Assembly (NCBI GenBank): GCA_021775455.1 | Contig: JAJFHU010000020.1 | Coordinates: forward strand, 1-64,000 | Direction: 5' to 3' | Source of the DNA: Hyphomicrobiales bacterium | GTDB lineage: Bacteria; Pseudomonadota; Alphaproteobacteria; Rhizobiales; Rhizobiaceae | DNA length: 64,000 nt | In this document: positions 1 through 9,212 of the stretch, in pieces | Numbering within the stretch: the stretch's first letter is position 1 | How the letters are laid out: every line of letters begins with the position of its first letter | The notes under the pieces: model-generated | What the model was told of the DNA's origin: nothing | Database searches by the model: none | What the model saw: the letters and a program-made list of their open reading frames with translations, nothing else | Program-made: the position numbers and the translations under genes

Positions 1-562
1 AAATGGAAAGGACTTTGACACACATCGAATTGAAGTGACGGCAATCTAACGAGACAAAACTTCAAACCAGTTCGCGATTGAGATGACTGCATGGAACGGA
101 TCAATAAACGCACCCAAAGCCTGATGACCCAAATGGTTCAATTGAACCTGTCCGCTAATGAGGCCACGGTACGTTGCGTATTCCCATCAAGGCCACGACC
201 CGCGTGTCGATCAACAGGCCGGATACATATCAGCGATTTCCGATATCAATTGCAAAATTCTCTCTTGCAAACCGCAGCCGGTCCATACATTTGGGTCATC
301 AATTACAGTGGCCCACATCGTGATTTATCCATATCGCGACGCATCAAACTTGGTCAATATGGGCTCCAATCAGATGTCTGATCAATTTGCCAAAGCCCGT
401 TTTTGTCACATAGCACTCATGGGTTAGGCTGAATTGCAAACCCGCTTCTACCCGAAGCCGAATATTCAAGATTCGGATATTAGTTACTCAAACAAGATGA
501 CTATTTAACTATCTCAACAATGTGAGTTGTAAAATATCCAGTCATCGCATAGGGAAATTTCC
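1..562. other. Intergenic or decayed sequence, no supported gene
   Basis: I find no convincing gene here. Two overlapping plus-strand frames (91-381 and 158-427) have no family I recognise, no clear ribosome binding site and an unlikely composition. A short minus-strand frame near 350-495 has no start and no assignable fold. The last bases carry a purine-rich Shine-Dalgarno sequence about 550-556 that serves the gene starting at 563. The stretch may hold the promoter of that gene or decayed coding sequence. Confidence 0.5.
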
Positions 563-985
563 ATGACTGACAAAAGCAAACTGGAAGCCGCCCTGTTGAT
601 TTTACGCTTGTCTATAGGCGCATTCCTGGCGGTTTGGGCTTCACTTAAATTTCTGCGACCAGAATGGATGGTCAACGTATTCCGCGGTGTCTACGGCCAA
701 GAATGGGTGACACAAGACATGGCATTCATCATTGGCGGACTGCAAGCCCTGATTGTAATCGCCTTTGTAATAGGGTTTTACCGCACCTTCACCTACGGCT
801 TTGTCACTCTCATGCACGCAACCGGGGTGGTAGGTTCGATCCCGAACCTGATTAACTTCACCAAGTATCCAAGCAATCTGCTGTGGACTTCCGTTGCTAC
901 TTTGGGTGCATTGGTTGCGCTCTTTATTTTGCGCGACTTTGACAATTTGTGGTCAGTATCAGGACGCAAGAATCGCAACCAGTAG
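563..985 (+). CDS. DoxX-like small integral membrane protein
   Basis: This 140-residue protein is mostly hydrophobic, with about four predicted membrane helices (roughly residues 10-30, 50-72, 78-100 and 110-128) and a short basic tail ending in GRKNRNQ. Size, helix count and the pattern 'RLSIGAFLAVWASLKFLRPEW' near the N-terminus fit the DoxX/DoxD-like superfamily of inner-membrane proteins. Biochemical roles in that superfamily are mostly unknown, and some members sit with redox or detoxification genes. A GGGAAA sequence 5-10 bases upstream supports the ATG. It appears to be a single-gene unit: its downstream neighbour is convergent. Fold assignment is reasonable, function is not known. Confidence 0.7.
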   Translation: MTDKSKLEAALLILRLSIGAFLAVWASLKFLRPEWMVNVFRGVYGQEWVTQDMAFIIGGLQALIVIAFVIGFYRTFTYGFVTLMHATGVVGSIPNLINFTKYPSNLLWTSVATLGALVALFILRDFDNLWSVSGRKNRNQ

Positions 986-1060
986 TTTTTCAGGTAACGC
1001 ATTGGATTGTTGGGAAAGCGAAGGTTTAGGCTTGCAAGTAATGATTGCAGGCCCGGTTAC

Positions 1061-1300
1061 TTAATCCCAGAACCCGCGCAAAGCTTCCCGCCTTGCTTGG
1101 GAACGAGTAATGCCGATATCCCTTAAAGTACGATCATCAGCTTGCAACAACTGCCTGCGAGAACGTTGGCGTTCCTGTCGAACGGCGAATTCGTGCTCGA
1201 TACGTACCAATCCGCCAAAAAGGCCCTCGGCAATTTTTCTTGCTCCGGATATAGCAACCTGTATCCGGTAATCTTGGGATGAAATTCTGAGCATTGTCAT
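1061..1300 (-). CDS. DUF1127 (YjiS-like) small protein
   Basis: This 79-residue arginine-rich protein ends in the typical DUF1127 signature, 'LLQADDRTLRDIGITRSQ' followed by ARREALRGFW. The family is abundant in Rhizobiales; some members bind RNA or affect phosphate, stress or sRNA-dependent physiology, but the role of this copy is not known. The N-terminal 40 residues are more variable and may form an amphipathic helix. It is transcribed divergently from the MocR-type regulator at 1384, and the 83-bp spacer carries repeated motifs, so the two genes may share regulation. The family call is confident. Confidence 0.85.
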   Translation of the reverse strand: MTMLRISSQDYRIQVAISGARKIAEGLFGGLVRIEHEFAVRQERQRSRRQLLQADDRTLRDIGITRSQARREALRGFWD

Positions 1301-1331
1301 AATTGTACCTATATTTTGTAGTTTCGTGATG

Positions 1332-1383
1332 CATTGTCATCATTGATTGACTCAATTGTTTAGTCAATGTAAACATTGTCACC
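1332..1383 (+). promoter_or_regulatory. Repeat-rich promoter of the MocR gene, probably leaderless
   Basis: The spacer has CATTGTCA twice, at 1332-1339 and 1374-1381, exactly 42 bp apart (about four helical turns). Between them is the inverted repeat ATTGACT (1346-1352) / AGTCAAT (1362-1368). A sigma-70-like promoter fits: TTGACT at 1347-1352, a 17-bp spacer, then TAAACA at 1370-1375. That would place transcription start at or next to the ATG at 1384, where no Shine-Dalgarno is seen. Direct repeats of this sort are usual for MocR autoregulation; binding by the adjacent regulator is an inference. Confidence 0.55.
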
Positions 1384-2817
1384 ATGACAAATTGGACCCC
1401 AACAATCGAACGCGGCGGCAATCCGCTCTACATTGAACTGGCTGACGCCATTGAACGAGACATAGATGCCGGTACGCTCAAGCCCGGATACAAACTGCCC
1501 CCACAAAGAAACCTCGCCTATGATATTGGCGTAACCGTAGGCACTGTTACGCGTGCTTATGCGCTGGCACGCGAGCGCAGTCTTGTTTATGGAGAGGTCG
1601 GTCGCGGAACTTATGTGCTGGGAGCGGATAATGCTGAAATTCAGGCATTTCCTCTTGCCCCGGAACTGGACAAGCAAAAGGTATCAGCTGAACACCCCTT
1701 CAACGCAGAATCTGCTTATAATACCAAGAACCTTGGTTTTGCTTCCGCTACCAACATTGGTCAGTCGCCGATCATATCCAACGTTGCAGCAAACATCGCC
1801 AATGGCCATCCGGCCAAGCTGATCGATTATGTTCGCCAGGTTCCCGACAATTGGCTGAAAGCCGGACAAAGTTGGCTTTCCTGTGGTGGCTGGACACCGG
1901 ATTTGAAATCTATCGTTCCAACAAACGGAACCCACGCCGCGGTGGTTTCGGTGATTTCGGCAATAACCAACGCTGGTGACAAGATCGTTTTCGAGGGCCT
2001 TACCTATTGCTCCTTCTCAAGAAGTGCACAACTGTTGGGTCGCCGGGTGCTGGCCACACCATTCGACCAGCATGGCATCATTCCTGAAGAGTTTGAAAAA
2101 CTATGCGCGCAACAACATCCAAAAATGCTGTTCATGATGCCATCAGTTCAAAATCCGACCCTTTCCAGATTACCGGAGGAGCGGCGCAAAGCAATAGCCG
2201 AAATCGCCCAACGGTATCAGGTTTGGTTGGTTGAAGATTCCGTTTATGCACCCCTGGTTGATGATTCCCTGCCGCCGGTTGCCAAATACGCGCCAGAGCT
2301 AACATTTCATGTTGGCGGGCTTTCAAAATCCGTCTCTGCCGGGATTCGGGGCGGATGGGTAGCTTGTCCACCGCGCTATTCCGGCCGCATAGCAACAACC
2401 CACAAGCTGGTTACAGGTGGTGCCGCATTCTGGCTGATGGAACTCTCCGCAGAATTGGTCTTGGGTGGTCACGCGGCAAAAATCAGCAAAAAAATACAAT
2501 CCGAAAACAAGAAGCGAACAGACATTGCAATCAGGGTGTTTGCAGGCGCCAACTTCATGATACAAGCGCATTGTCCTTATCTCTGGCTGAAACTCCCGGA
2601 GCCTTGGCATTCCAATACATTCAAGACTGCGGTTGGCGAACTCGGGATCACGATTTCAAGTGAGGATGATTTCAAACTCTCAAGGGAAGTGGAAGCATCG
2701 CACTGCGTCCGAATCGGACTTTCTTCACCCAATTCCGCAACAGAACTGGAAACCACACTTCAATCAATCCGCAACGTTCTCGACAGCGGCATCGCCGGTT
2801 ACGATATCGATGGATAG
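1384..2817 (+). CDS. MocR-family regulator (GntR helix-turn-helix fused to aminotransferase-like domain)
   Basis: The 477-residue protein has an N-terminal GntR winged helix (about residues 10-75, with LKPGYKLPPQRNLA and VGTVTRAYALA) and a fold-type I aminotransferase-like domain (about 110-470). The PLP-lysine motif 'GGLSKSVSAGIRGGW' and the substrate-site pattern 'MPSVQNPTLSR' are present, so cofactor binding is likely. MocR proteins use PLP or an amino acid as effector, and targets include GABA, taurine, PLP synthesis and transport genes. No metabolic gene is linked here except the divergent DUF1127 gene, so the effector cannot be guessed. The upstream repeats suggest autoregulation. The ATG has no ribosome binding site and may start a leaderless transcript. 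Confidence 0.88.
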   Translation: MTNWTPTIERGGNPLYIELADAIERDIDAGTLKPGYKLPPQRNLAYDIGVTVGTVTRAYALARERSLVYGEVGRGTYVLGADNAEIQAFPLAPELDKQKVSAEHPFNAESAYNTKNLGFASATNIGQSPIISNVAANIANGHPAKLIDYVRQVPDNWLKAGQSWLSCGGWTPDLKSIVPTNGTHAAVVSVISAITNAGDKIVFEGLTYCSFSRSAQLLGRRVLATPFDQHGIIPEEFEKLCAQQHPKMLFMMPSVQNPTLSRLPEERRKAIAEIAQRYQVWLVEDSVYAPLVDDSLPPVAKYAPELTFHVGGLSKSVSAGIRGGWVACPPRYSGRIATTHKLVTGGAAFWLMELSAELVLGGHAAKISKKIQSENKKRTDIAIRVFAGANFMIQAHCPYLWLKLPEPWHSNTFKTAVGELGITISSEDDFKLSREVEASHCVRIGLSSPNSATELETTLQSIRNVLDSGIAGYDIDG

Positions 2818-2886
2818 GTGACACCGTCAAAATCGGACATTTGTATTTTTCGGTGTTAGGCAACAGAAGGCGACTGGAACAAATAC

Positions 2887-5262
2887 TCAACCAGTCTTGA
2901 GTTGATCTTGTTGGTTTATCCAGTAACCAATTTTTTCTACAAGTTTGTCCGGTGAGATTGGTTTTGACAAGTAGTCGTCCATGCCTGCATCAAGGCATTT
3001 TTCCTTGTCTCCTTTGACCGAATGGGCCGTAACACCAATGATCGGAATGTGACCACCTCTTTCCTTTTCAATTTTGCGTATTTCCATCGTTGCTTCATGC
3101 CCATTCATGTTTGGCATCGAAACATCCATGCAAATAATTTTTGGATGGTGGCGTTTGTATAATTCCAGTGCCTTCACGCCGTCATCGGCAATCAAGTAGC
3201 TGTATCCCGTTCCAATTAGGGATTGTTCAAACACTATTTGATTTACTGCATTATCTTCAGCAATCAGCACATCGATTTCCCGATTGCCGTTCCCAACCGG
3301 CTGAACAAATTTTGCCGCATCTGTCATACCCGTGGTCTTGGCCATCGCGGTTTCCCCTTGCCCAATATCCGCAGTAACCGTTTTTTCCTGTAACATCCCA
3401 ATGATGCTCTCAAAAAGTATTGATGATCGTGCAGGTTTCATTAAGTGTTGCCTCACTCCAGGACAGGAAAAAGGCTCGCCGCCTTCGGTGTTATCTACAG
3501 ACGTCAACATGATGATTGGAATATCGCGAAGCTTCTCATCACAACGCATTGCTTTGGCAACTGCACTGCCGTTCATGCCGGGCATTTGGTAGTCAAGAAC
3601 CACTCCATCAATATTGGTACCGTGGTCAACCATGGTTCGAATTACTGCCAGAGCTTCTTCACCACTTGCGACAGCCGCGGGGTCAAACTTCCAAGCTTTC
3701 ATTTGCTCTGTCAAAACAGAGCGATATACTTCGTTGTCATCAACTACCAATATTCGCGCGCCCGTCACTTCGATTGGTGCCCGCCTTTGCTGATTAATTG
3801 CGCCGTACACTGGCAGGGTGACGGAAAACCAGAACTCAGAACCTTTCCCTACCTCTGATTGCACCTCAATCCTTCCACCCATAAGGGAAACCAATGAAGA
3901 AGCGATCGCAAGACCCAGCCCCGTGCCGTCGTGAGCACGGGTTGCAGAACCATCAACCTGTTTGAACTTATCAAATATTTGTTCGAATTCTTCCGGTGGA
4001 ATACCAATGCCGGTATCCTTCACACTAAACTTTAACTCGGCATTCCCGCGAGCATCAGTTTGGCCATTTACATCGATCAAGATGTGGCCCTTGTTGGTAA
4101 ACTTCACTGCGTTGCCGAGTAGATTGGTGATTATTTGCCGCAAGCGCCCAGCATCGCCAACATACATTTCCTCCAATTCTGGCTCAATTCGTAAAACAAG
4201 TTCAAGGTCTTTTTCAGAAAGTTTGGAGAAAAACAACGTGGCAACATCCTCAATTACCTCAGCAAGATTAAACGGTGCCGGGTCAAGTTGCATTTGACCA
4301 CAATCAATCTTGGAAAAATCAAGTATGTCATTGATAATAGTGAGGAGCGATGTACCGGATTTCATGATAACATCGGTGAACATCGTTTGTTTTGCGTCAA
4401 GGTCCGTATTTACTAGCAATTCTGTCATTCCCATTACTCCATTCATGGGAGTTCTGATTTCGTGACTCATGTTCGCAAGAAATTCGGATTTGGTTCGCTC
4501 CGCAAGCTCAGCTTGGGTGCGAGCTTTTTCAGAAATAATCTTCGCGTTTGTAAGCTCCTTCTCAGTCGCCTTACGCCGCACAATATCTCTTTGAACAGTC
4601 ACACCGACAACAAAAACCAGAAGAAATATGGCCACCGCGGAGATGATGGCGTTGCGTTTCAAAGTGACGAGCGCAAGACCAATTGGCGCATCAACTGCAA
4701 ATGCGCCCATTACATCGTTGAGCTTCCATTTTGGGCCGCTTGTTTGAACAGCATTGTGGCAGTCGACACAACTTTGTTTTTTGGCAATAGACGGAGACAG
4801 AGTACGCAGAACCGGCCCACGCGCACCATAAATCAATGTTGAGACAGGTTTGGGAGCTTCAGACTCGGCGAAGGCAAGTATGTTTTCCACCATTTTAGCA
4901 TCCAGCGGTTCGGTTTCAATTGCCCGACCAGGAAATCCAACCATAGCCGCTCGTAACGCATCACTCGCAGGCGCATTTTGATTAAAAGCATCTATAGAAT
5001 GGGCACGAAACGTCGCCGGAACTGGAGCATCTTTATTGAAAGTAGAAGATCTTACACCCGAATAGGTTGAAACGAACGCATCGGTCAATCGCAAAACAGT
5101 CGCCATTTCCCTGGCAGTGGTGTCGCGAAGCAGGTTCCAACTAAGTTGGTAGTAGGAAATACCGATAACTCCTCCGAGCATAGCCCCTAGAATTATCACA
5201 AATGAGTAATGTTTGATGATTATGGCCACTGAAGATATACGCACCATCTTGAATTTGACCAC
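2887..5262 (-). CDS. Hybrid sensor histidine kinase with Tll0287-like (DUF3365) haem-type sensor domain
   Basis: This 791-residue protein has a membrane helix (about 13-38), a periplasmic domain with a CVDCH motif near residue 163, a second helix (about 195-220), a coiled linker, a HisKA domain with H-box '[18 protein letters not shown]' near 260-275, an ATPase domain (N-box [14 protein letters not shown]-box [11 protein letters not shown]) and two receiver domains with acceptor Asp near 554 (VLDYQMPG) and 712 (CMDVSMPN). The sensor resembles DUF3365/Tll0287, whose CxxCH can hold c-type haem, so redox or gas sensing is plausible (inferred). Two receivers and no Hpt domain suggest phosphotransfer to a separate Hpt protein or direct protein interaction. 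No partner regulator is adjacent. Confidence 0.9.
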   Translation of the reverse strand: MVKFKMVRISSVAIIIKHYSFVIILGAMLGGVIGISYYQLSWNLLRDTTAREMATVLRLTDAFVSTYSGVRSSTFNKDAPVPATFRAHSIDAFNQNAPASDALRAAMVGFPGRAIETEPLDAKMVENILAFAESEAPKPVSTLIYGARGPVLRTLSPSIAKKQSCVDCHNAVQTSGPKWKLNDVMGAFAVDAPIGLALVTLKRNAIISAVAIFLLVFVVGVTVQRDIVRRKATEKELTNAKIISEKARTQAELAERTKSEFLANMSHEIRTPMNGVMGMTELLVNTDLDAKQTMFTDVIMKSGTSLLTIINDILDFSKIDCGQMQLDPAPFNLAEVIEDVATLFFSKLSEKDLELVLRIEPELEEMYVGDAGRLRQIITNLLGNAVKFTNKGHILIDVNGQTDARGNAELKFSVKDTGIGIPPEEFEQIFDKFKQVDGSATRAHDGTGLGLAIASSLVSLMGGRIEVQSEVGKGSEFWFSVTLPVYGAINQQRRAPIEVTGARILVVDDNEVYRSVLTEQMKAWKFDPAAVASGEEALAVIRTMVDHGTNIDGVVLDYQMPGMNGSAVAKAMRCDEKLRDIPIIMLTSVDNTEGGEPFSCPGVRQHLMKPARSSILFESIIGMLQEKTVTADIGQGETAMAKTTGMTDAAKFVQPVGNGNREIDVLIAEDNAVNQIVFEQSLIGTGYSYLIADDGVKALELYKRHHPKIICMDVSMPNMNGHEATMEIRKIEKERGGHIPIIGVTAHSVKGDKEKCLDAGMDDYLSKPISPDKLVEKIGYWINQQDQLKTG

Positions 5263-5668
5263 ACACGGGAAGAATATTGAGGATTATGCTTAAATTATTC
5301 TTAATATCGCGTAGAGTAATACTGTCCAATCTGGGCAAGCTTGAATTTGAAGTTACCATTATCAATGGCCAACGGTTTTGCCCAGATTATGGTCTGATGC
5401 ATTATGGGGAGAATGATCGCTATTGGCGGCGAACTTCATCCAATCCACTCTCAACGCCCCCACTCAACCAACATACCGGTTCGACATGGCGCTGGGTCAA
5501 TCCAAGAACTCGGCGAGTGTGGCTTATTGCACCGTCACCAAGTTAGTGTCTGGAAAATGCACAGTTTTCCACCTAAATAGATCGTGAAAATTACGAATCT
5601 GCTTCAATTGAACTGCACTCTACCTTACAAACAGTTCAACACTGATCGAATAGAACTCAGGCCCCAAA
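5263..5668. other. Divergent intergenic region between kinase gene and purL
   Basis: This 406-bp region separates two divergently transcribed genes and must hold both promoters. A plus-strand frame at 5277-5546 shows no recognisable domain and is probably spurious. I see no PurR-type operator, riboswitch or strong terminator that I can support. The immediate upstream of purL is AT-rich with a weak purine stretch (CAGGCC) before the ATG. Confidence 0.4.
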
Positions 5669-7912
5669 ATGTGCGTCAACAACACGTATCCCATCACCCC
5701 CAAGTTGGTGGCAGATCACGGTCTGACACCGGAAGAATATGAAAAACTGGTAACTCTCACCGGCCATGAACCGACTTACACTGAACTCGGAGTCTGGTCC
5801 GCGATGTGGAACGAGCATTGTTCCTACAAATCCTCAAAGAAGTGGCTGAAAACCCTACCAACTACCGGCCCTCAAGTAATTCAGGGCCCCGGTGAAAATG
5901 CCGGGGTTGTTGATATTGGCGATGGTCAATGCGTGGTATTCAAAATGGAAAGCCACAATCACCCCTCCTACATTGAACCTTACCAAGGGGCCGCTACCGG
6001 CGTTGGCGGAATTCTGCGCGATGTCTTTACCATGGGTGCACGCCCGGTTGCAGCAATGAATGCCCTGCGTTTCGGTTCACCCGACCATCCCAAAACGCGA
6101 CACCTCGTAAGCGGCGTGGTTGCTGGCATTGGCGGCTATGGCAATTCTTTCGGCGTACCAACCGTGGGCGGTGAAGTTAATTTCCATTCGCGTTACAACG
6201 GCAACATTCTTGTCAATGCGTTTGCGGCGGGGATTGCCGAGACGGATGGCATTTTCCTTTCTGAAGCCAAAGGTGTTGGCCTTCCAATCGTTTATCTCGG
6301 AGCCAAAACCGGGCGCGACGGCGTTGGCGGCGCAACTATGGCATCTGCAGAATTCGGTGAAGATATCGAAGAAAAACGCCCAACCGTACAGGTCGGCGAT
6401 CCCTTTACGGAGAAATGCTTGCTGGAGGCCTGCCTTGAACTGATGGAGACCGGCGCCGTTGTCGCCATTCAGGACATGGGCGCAGCCGGCCTGACTTGCT
6501 CCGCCGTTGAAATGGGCGCGAAGGGCAATCTTGGGGTTGAACTTGACCTTGACCTGGTTCCGGTCCGGGAAGACAGCATGACAGCCTACGAAATGATGCT
6601 TTCTGAAAGCCAGGAACGCATGTTGATGGTGCTTTCTCCAGAAAAAGAAAGCGAAGCCAAGGCAATCTTTACCAAATGGGGATTGGATTTCGCAATCGTC
6701 GGCAAAACGACCGATGATCTGCGCTTCCGCGTGCTCCATCAGGGAGAGGAAGTGGCCAACCTGCCCATCAAGGAATTGGGAGACGAGGCTCCAGAATATG
6801 ACCGCCCCTACGAAGAACCGAAAGAGCAGGTAACATTGCAAGCAAGTTCAATTGCAGTGCCCTCAGATTACAACAAGGCGCTCCTAACCCTCTTGGGTTC
6901 ACCGGATTTGTGCTCGCGCCGCTGGGTTTGGGAACAATATGACACGCTCATTCAGGCAAACAGTCTGCAGCTTCCCGGTGGCGATGCCGGTGTGATCCGG
7001 CTGGCGGATGATCAAGGCAATGCCACCGGCAAGGCACTTGCATTTACTTCCGATGTCACACCGCGATACTGCGAAGCTGGCCCATATGAAGGCGGCAAAC
7101 AGGCAGTGGCGGAATGTTATCGCAATCTCAGTGCTGTTGGTGCTGAACCTCTGGCGATTACAGACAATCTCAATTTTGGCAACCCGGAAAAACCCAATAT
7201 CATGGGTCAATTGGTGTTTGCGATCAAAGGGATAGGCGAGGCGGCGGAATCGCTTTCTACACCGATCGTTTCCGGCAATGTGTCGCTTTACAACGAAACA
7301 AATGGACAAGCGATTCTGCCCACCCCAACAATCGGCGCCGTAGGTCTGATCGAAAATGCGGACTTTACCGCTCGCGTCGGCGGCGCTTCTGATGAGGACG
7401 TGTTGTTCCTTATTGGTGAGCACGGAACTCACCTTGGACAATCCATATACCAACGCGAATGCCTGAGCGAAGAACTCGGCGCACCACCGCCAGTTGATCT
7501 TTCGGCGGAACTGGCTCGTGGAGAGTTTATCCGTGCAACAATCAGGGCCGGTAATGTCACTGCCTGCCATGATTTATCCGATGGCGGCTTGGCTGTAGCA
7601 CTGGCCGAGATGTGCATGGCGTCTGGCATTGGTGTATATATTGAGTTTGAACCTGAACATCCTCACGCCGCCCTTTTTGGAGAGGATCAGGCCCGCTATC
7701 TTGTAAGTTGTGCAATCGATCATGCTGATAAACTGGTCGCAAATGCCAAGAATGCCGATATTCCAATTTCGAAACTCGGGTCATTTGGCGGCGACCAATT
7801 GACGATCGGCTCGCAAATCTCCATACCTGTTGATGAAATGAAGCGAGTGCATGAGGCTTGGTTCCCTGAATACATGGAAGGGAAACCGGCTGAAATGCAG
7901 GCGGCGGAATAG
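5669..7912 (+). CDS. purL: Phosphoribosylformylglycinamidine synthase subunit PurL
   Basis: PurL catalyses ATP-dependent conversion of FGAR to FGAM in purine synthesis, in the small-PurL form that works with PurQ and PurS. The 747-residue length fits small PurL. Motifs include '[18 protein letters not shown]' near the N-terminus, '[10 protein letters not shown]', '[14 protein letters not shown]', '[14 protein letters not shown]' and '[12 protein letters not shown]'. Two AIRS-like halves are visible. It starts a plus-strand cluster with bolA (11 bp downstream), a small membrane ORF and grxD, a linkage frequent in Rhizobiales. purS and purQ, often immediately upstream in this order, are not present in the 5.6 kb before it. 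Confidence 0.97.
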   Translation: MCVNNTYPITPKLVADHGLTPEEYEKLVTLTGHEPTYTELGVWSAMWNEHCSYKSSKKWLKTLPTTGPQVIQGPGENAGVVDIGDGQCVVFKMESHNHPSYIEPYQGAATGVGGILRDVFTMGARPVAAMNALRFGSPDHPKTRHLVSGVVAGIGGYGNSFGVPTVGGEVNFHSRYNGNILVNAFAAGIAETDGIFLSEAKGVGLPIVYLGAKTGRDGVGGATMASAEFGEDIEEKRPTVQVGDPFTEKCLLEACLELMETGAVVAIQDMGAAGLTCSAVEMGAKGNLGVELDLDLVPVREDSMTAYEMMLSESQERMLMVLSPEKESEAKAIFTKWGLDFAIVGKTTDDLRFRVLHQGEEVANLPIKELGDEAPEYDRPYEEPKEQVTLQASSIAVPSDYNKALLTLLGSPDLCSRRWVWEQYDTLIQANSLQLPGGDAGVIRLADDQGNATGKALAFTSDVTPRYCEAGPYEGGKQAVAECYRNLSAVGAEPLAITDNLNFGNPEKPNIMGQLVFAIKGIGEAAESLSTPIVSGNVSLYNETNGQAILPTPTIGAVGLIENADFTARVGGASDEDVLFLIGEHGTHLGQSIYQRECLSEELGAPPPVDLSAELARGEFIRATIRAGNVTACHDLSDGGLAVALAEMCMASGIGVYIEFEPEHPHAALFGEDQARYLVSCAIDHADKLVANAKNADIPISKLGSFGGDQLTIGSQISIPVDEMKRVHEAWFPEYMEGKPAEMQAAE

Positions 7913-7923
7913 GGAGAACGTAA

Positions 7924-8157
7924 ATGGCAATGGAAGCTGGTGAAATCGAGCGCCTGATCAAGGAAGCAATCCCGGATGCAACAGTTACCATCCGCGATCT
8001 GGCCGGTGATGGTGATCACTATGCTGCCGAAGTTGTTTCCGAAAGTTTTCGCGGCAAGTCCCGGGTTCAACAGCACCAGCTGATCTACCAGGCGCTTCAA
8101 GGCAATATGGGCGGAGCACTCCACGCCTTGGCCCTGCAAACCAGCGCCCCTGAGTAG
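7924..8157 (+). CDS. bolA: BolA-family protein
   Basis: This 77-residue protein is a short BolA/IbaG-type protein with the class II KH-like pattern: an N-terminal helix (IERLIKEAIPDA), strand 'ATVTIRDLAGDGDHYAAEVV', and the motif FRGKSRVQQHQLIYQAL containing the conserved RxxxHR-like region and histidine. BolA proteins pair with monothiol CGFS glutaredoxins to bind or relay a [2Fe-2S] cluster and sense iron status. The CGFS glutaredoxin is encoded 580 bp downstream, which supports that role. Only 11 bp separate it from purL, with GGGAGAACGTAA as the ribosome binding region, so the two are likely cotranscribed. Confidence 0.93.
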   Translation: MAMEAGEIERLIKEAIPDATVTIRDLAGDGDHYAAEVVSESFRGKSRVQQHQLIYQALQGNMGGALHALALQTSAPE

Positions 8158-8170
8158 GATAGGCCACTAA

Positions 8171-8308
8171 TTGGCAGGCAAAAAAACAAGCGGCCTCGAA
8201 AAAATCCCGCAAATTCTTAAAAGACCCATCTGGAATGATCGAATATTCTGGATTTTTTTGGCGACGTTGGTTTTTTGGGTATTGTTGCTCTGGATGCTTT
8301 TCTTTTAA
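8171..8308 (+). CDS. Small single-pass membrane protein (45 residues, TTG start)
   Basis: An open frame of 45 codons starts with TTG at 8171, 13 bp after the bolA stop, and ends with TAA at 8306-8308. A GAGTAGGATAGG sequence lies just upstream as a possible ribosome binding site. The product has a polar N-terminal half (MAGKKTSGLEKIPQILKR) and one clear membrane helix, 'FWIFLATLVFWVLLLWMLFF', at the C-terminus. This K/R-rich then hydrophobic layout predicts an N-in, C-out inner-membrane microprotein. I recognise no family. The position inside the purL-bolA-grxD cluster and the codon pattern argue that it is real, but it needs a conservation test. Confidence 0.55.
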   Translation: MAGKKTSGLEKIPQILKRPIWNDRIFWIFLATLVFWVLLLWMLFF

Positions 8309-8314
8309 GCCAGA

Positions 8315-8662
8315 TTAGACATCATTGAATTTATCAAAACCCGCAAATATCAGTCTTTTGCCATCAAATGGCATATCACTCATCGACATTCTTTCGTCCG
8401 CCATTGCTTTTGGCATTGCTTCATCTCGTACTTCCTTTGAGGGCCATTCCACCCATCCAAGACAAACCGTTTCATCATCTTTGGCCTGCACCGCGATTGG
8501 GAATGAAGTCACTTCACCATCCGGGACAAAGACGCCCCAACAGTCTGCTGCCCGCAATGCACCGTGGTCCTTGAACACATTGCACATCCCTACACATTTC
8601 TTCTTGTAGGCTTCTTCATTTTTCTTGGGCACTGCTGCAACGTAACACTCGACATAAGACAT
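8315..8662 (-). CDS. DUF1428 family protein
   Basis: This 115-residue protein begins 'MSYVECYVAAVPKKNEEAYK', the usual opening of DUF1428 proteins, and has the downstream pattern 'VCLGWVEWPSKEVRDEA' and MPFDGKRLIFAGFD. The family adopts a dimeric alpha/beta-barrel fold like ABM or YciI proteins; its function is unknown. It sits on the opposite strand between the small membrane ORF and grxD, and so interrupts the cluster. The start is supported by AAGGAAATTCCC just upstream on the minus strand. The family call is solid and no biochemical role can be given. Confidence 0.85.
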   Translation of the reverse strand: MSYVECYVAAVPKKNEEAYKKKCVGMCNVFKDHGALRAADCWGVFVPDGEVTSFPIAVQAKDDETVCLGWVEWPSKEVRDEAMPKAMADERMSMSDMPFDGKRLIFAGFDKFNDV

Positions 8663-8735
8663 GGGAATTTCCTTGAAATGGGACTATAAAACATCATATT
8701 GAAGCCACAGCATTGCTTTTGACAAGGACAATCCC

Positions 8736-9077
8736 ATGAGCGCAATTAACGAGTATATCGATAGTGAAGTGAAGAACAACGGCGTTGTCCTGTTTATGAA
8801 AGGCACGCCTGACTTCCCGCAATGCGGTTTTTCTGGCCAGGTCATTCAAATCCTGAACTATTTGGGTGTGGACTATAAGGGTGTAAACGTCCTTACCGAT
8901 GATGATCTACGCCAAGGCATAAAGGATTACTCTGATTGGCCAACTGTTCCCCAGCTCTATGTAAAGGGTGAGTTTGTCGGTGGTTGCGATATTATCCGCG
9001 AAATGTTTCAGGCCGGTGAGCTTCAATCCATGATGACTGAAAAAGGCATTGTTCAGCAGGGAACCGCCCAAGCGTGA
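8736..9077 (+). CDS. grxD: Monothiol CGFS glutaredoxin (Grx4 type)
   Basis: The 113-residue protein is a single-domain monothiol glutaredoxin. Its active site is CGFS with Cys30 in 'GTPDFPQCGFSGQVIQIL'. Other glutathione-site motifs are WPTVPQLYVKGEFVGGCDI. Grx4 proteins bind a [2Fe-2S] cluster as glutathione-ligated homodimers or as heterodimers with BolA and carry clusters to target proteins. The bolA gene upstream supports a functional pair. A spacer of 158 bp from the convergent DUF1428 gene probably holds its own promoter. Family and role are confident. Confidence 0.96.
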   Translation: MSAINEYIDSEVKNNGVVLFMKGTPDFPQCGFSGQVIQILNYLGVDYKGVNVLTDDDLRQGIKDYSDWPTVPQLYVKGEFVGGCDIIREMFQAGELQSMMTEKGIVQQGTAQA

Positions 9078-9212
9078 TCAATTTATAGCGGGGAACCATT
9101 TCCCGCCTCTTCCAGGTGAATTACAATAATGCGACTGCCACAGTGACGGCTCATTTGTCAGCCATGTGGGAATGGGTCATACTATGAGATGAATCGGGAA
9201 GTGCTGAGGCAT

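Noticed and set aside
91-427. Two overlapping plus-strand frames in the first 430 bp.
   Set aside because: No ribosome binding sites, no recognisable domains and unlikely composition. They look like chance frames.
5277-5546. A plus-strand frame of 89 codons upstream of purL.
   Set aside because: It covers the divergent promoter region, has no family likeness and an odd Trp/Arg-rich tail typical of noncoding frames.
6077-6841. A 254-codon minus-strand frame antisense to purL.
   Set aside because: Long antisense frames occur by codon bias in well-conserved genes. The product has no domain, and purL is certain.
9088-9108. GCGGG...CCCGC hairpin after grxD as a terminator.
   Set aside because: The arms pair only partly and no U-tract follows (CTCTTCC), so I did not list it.
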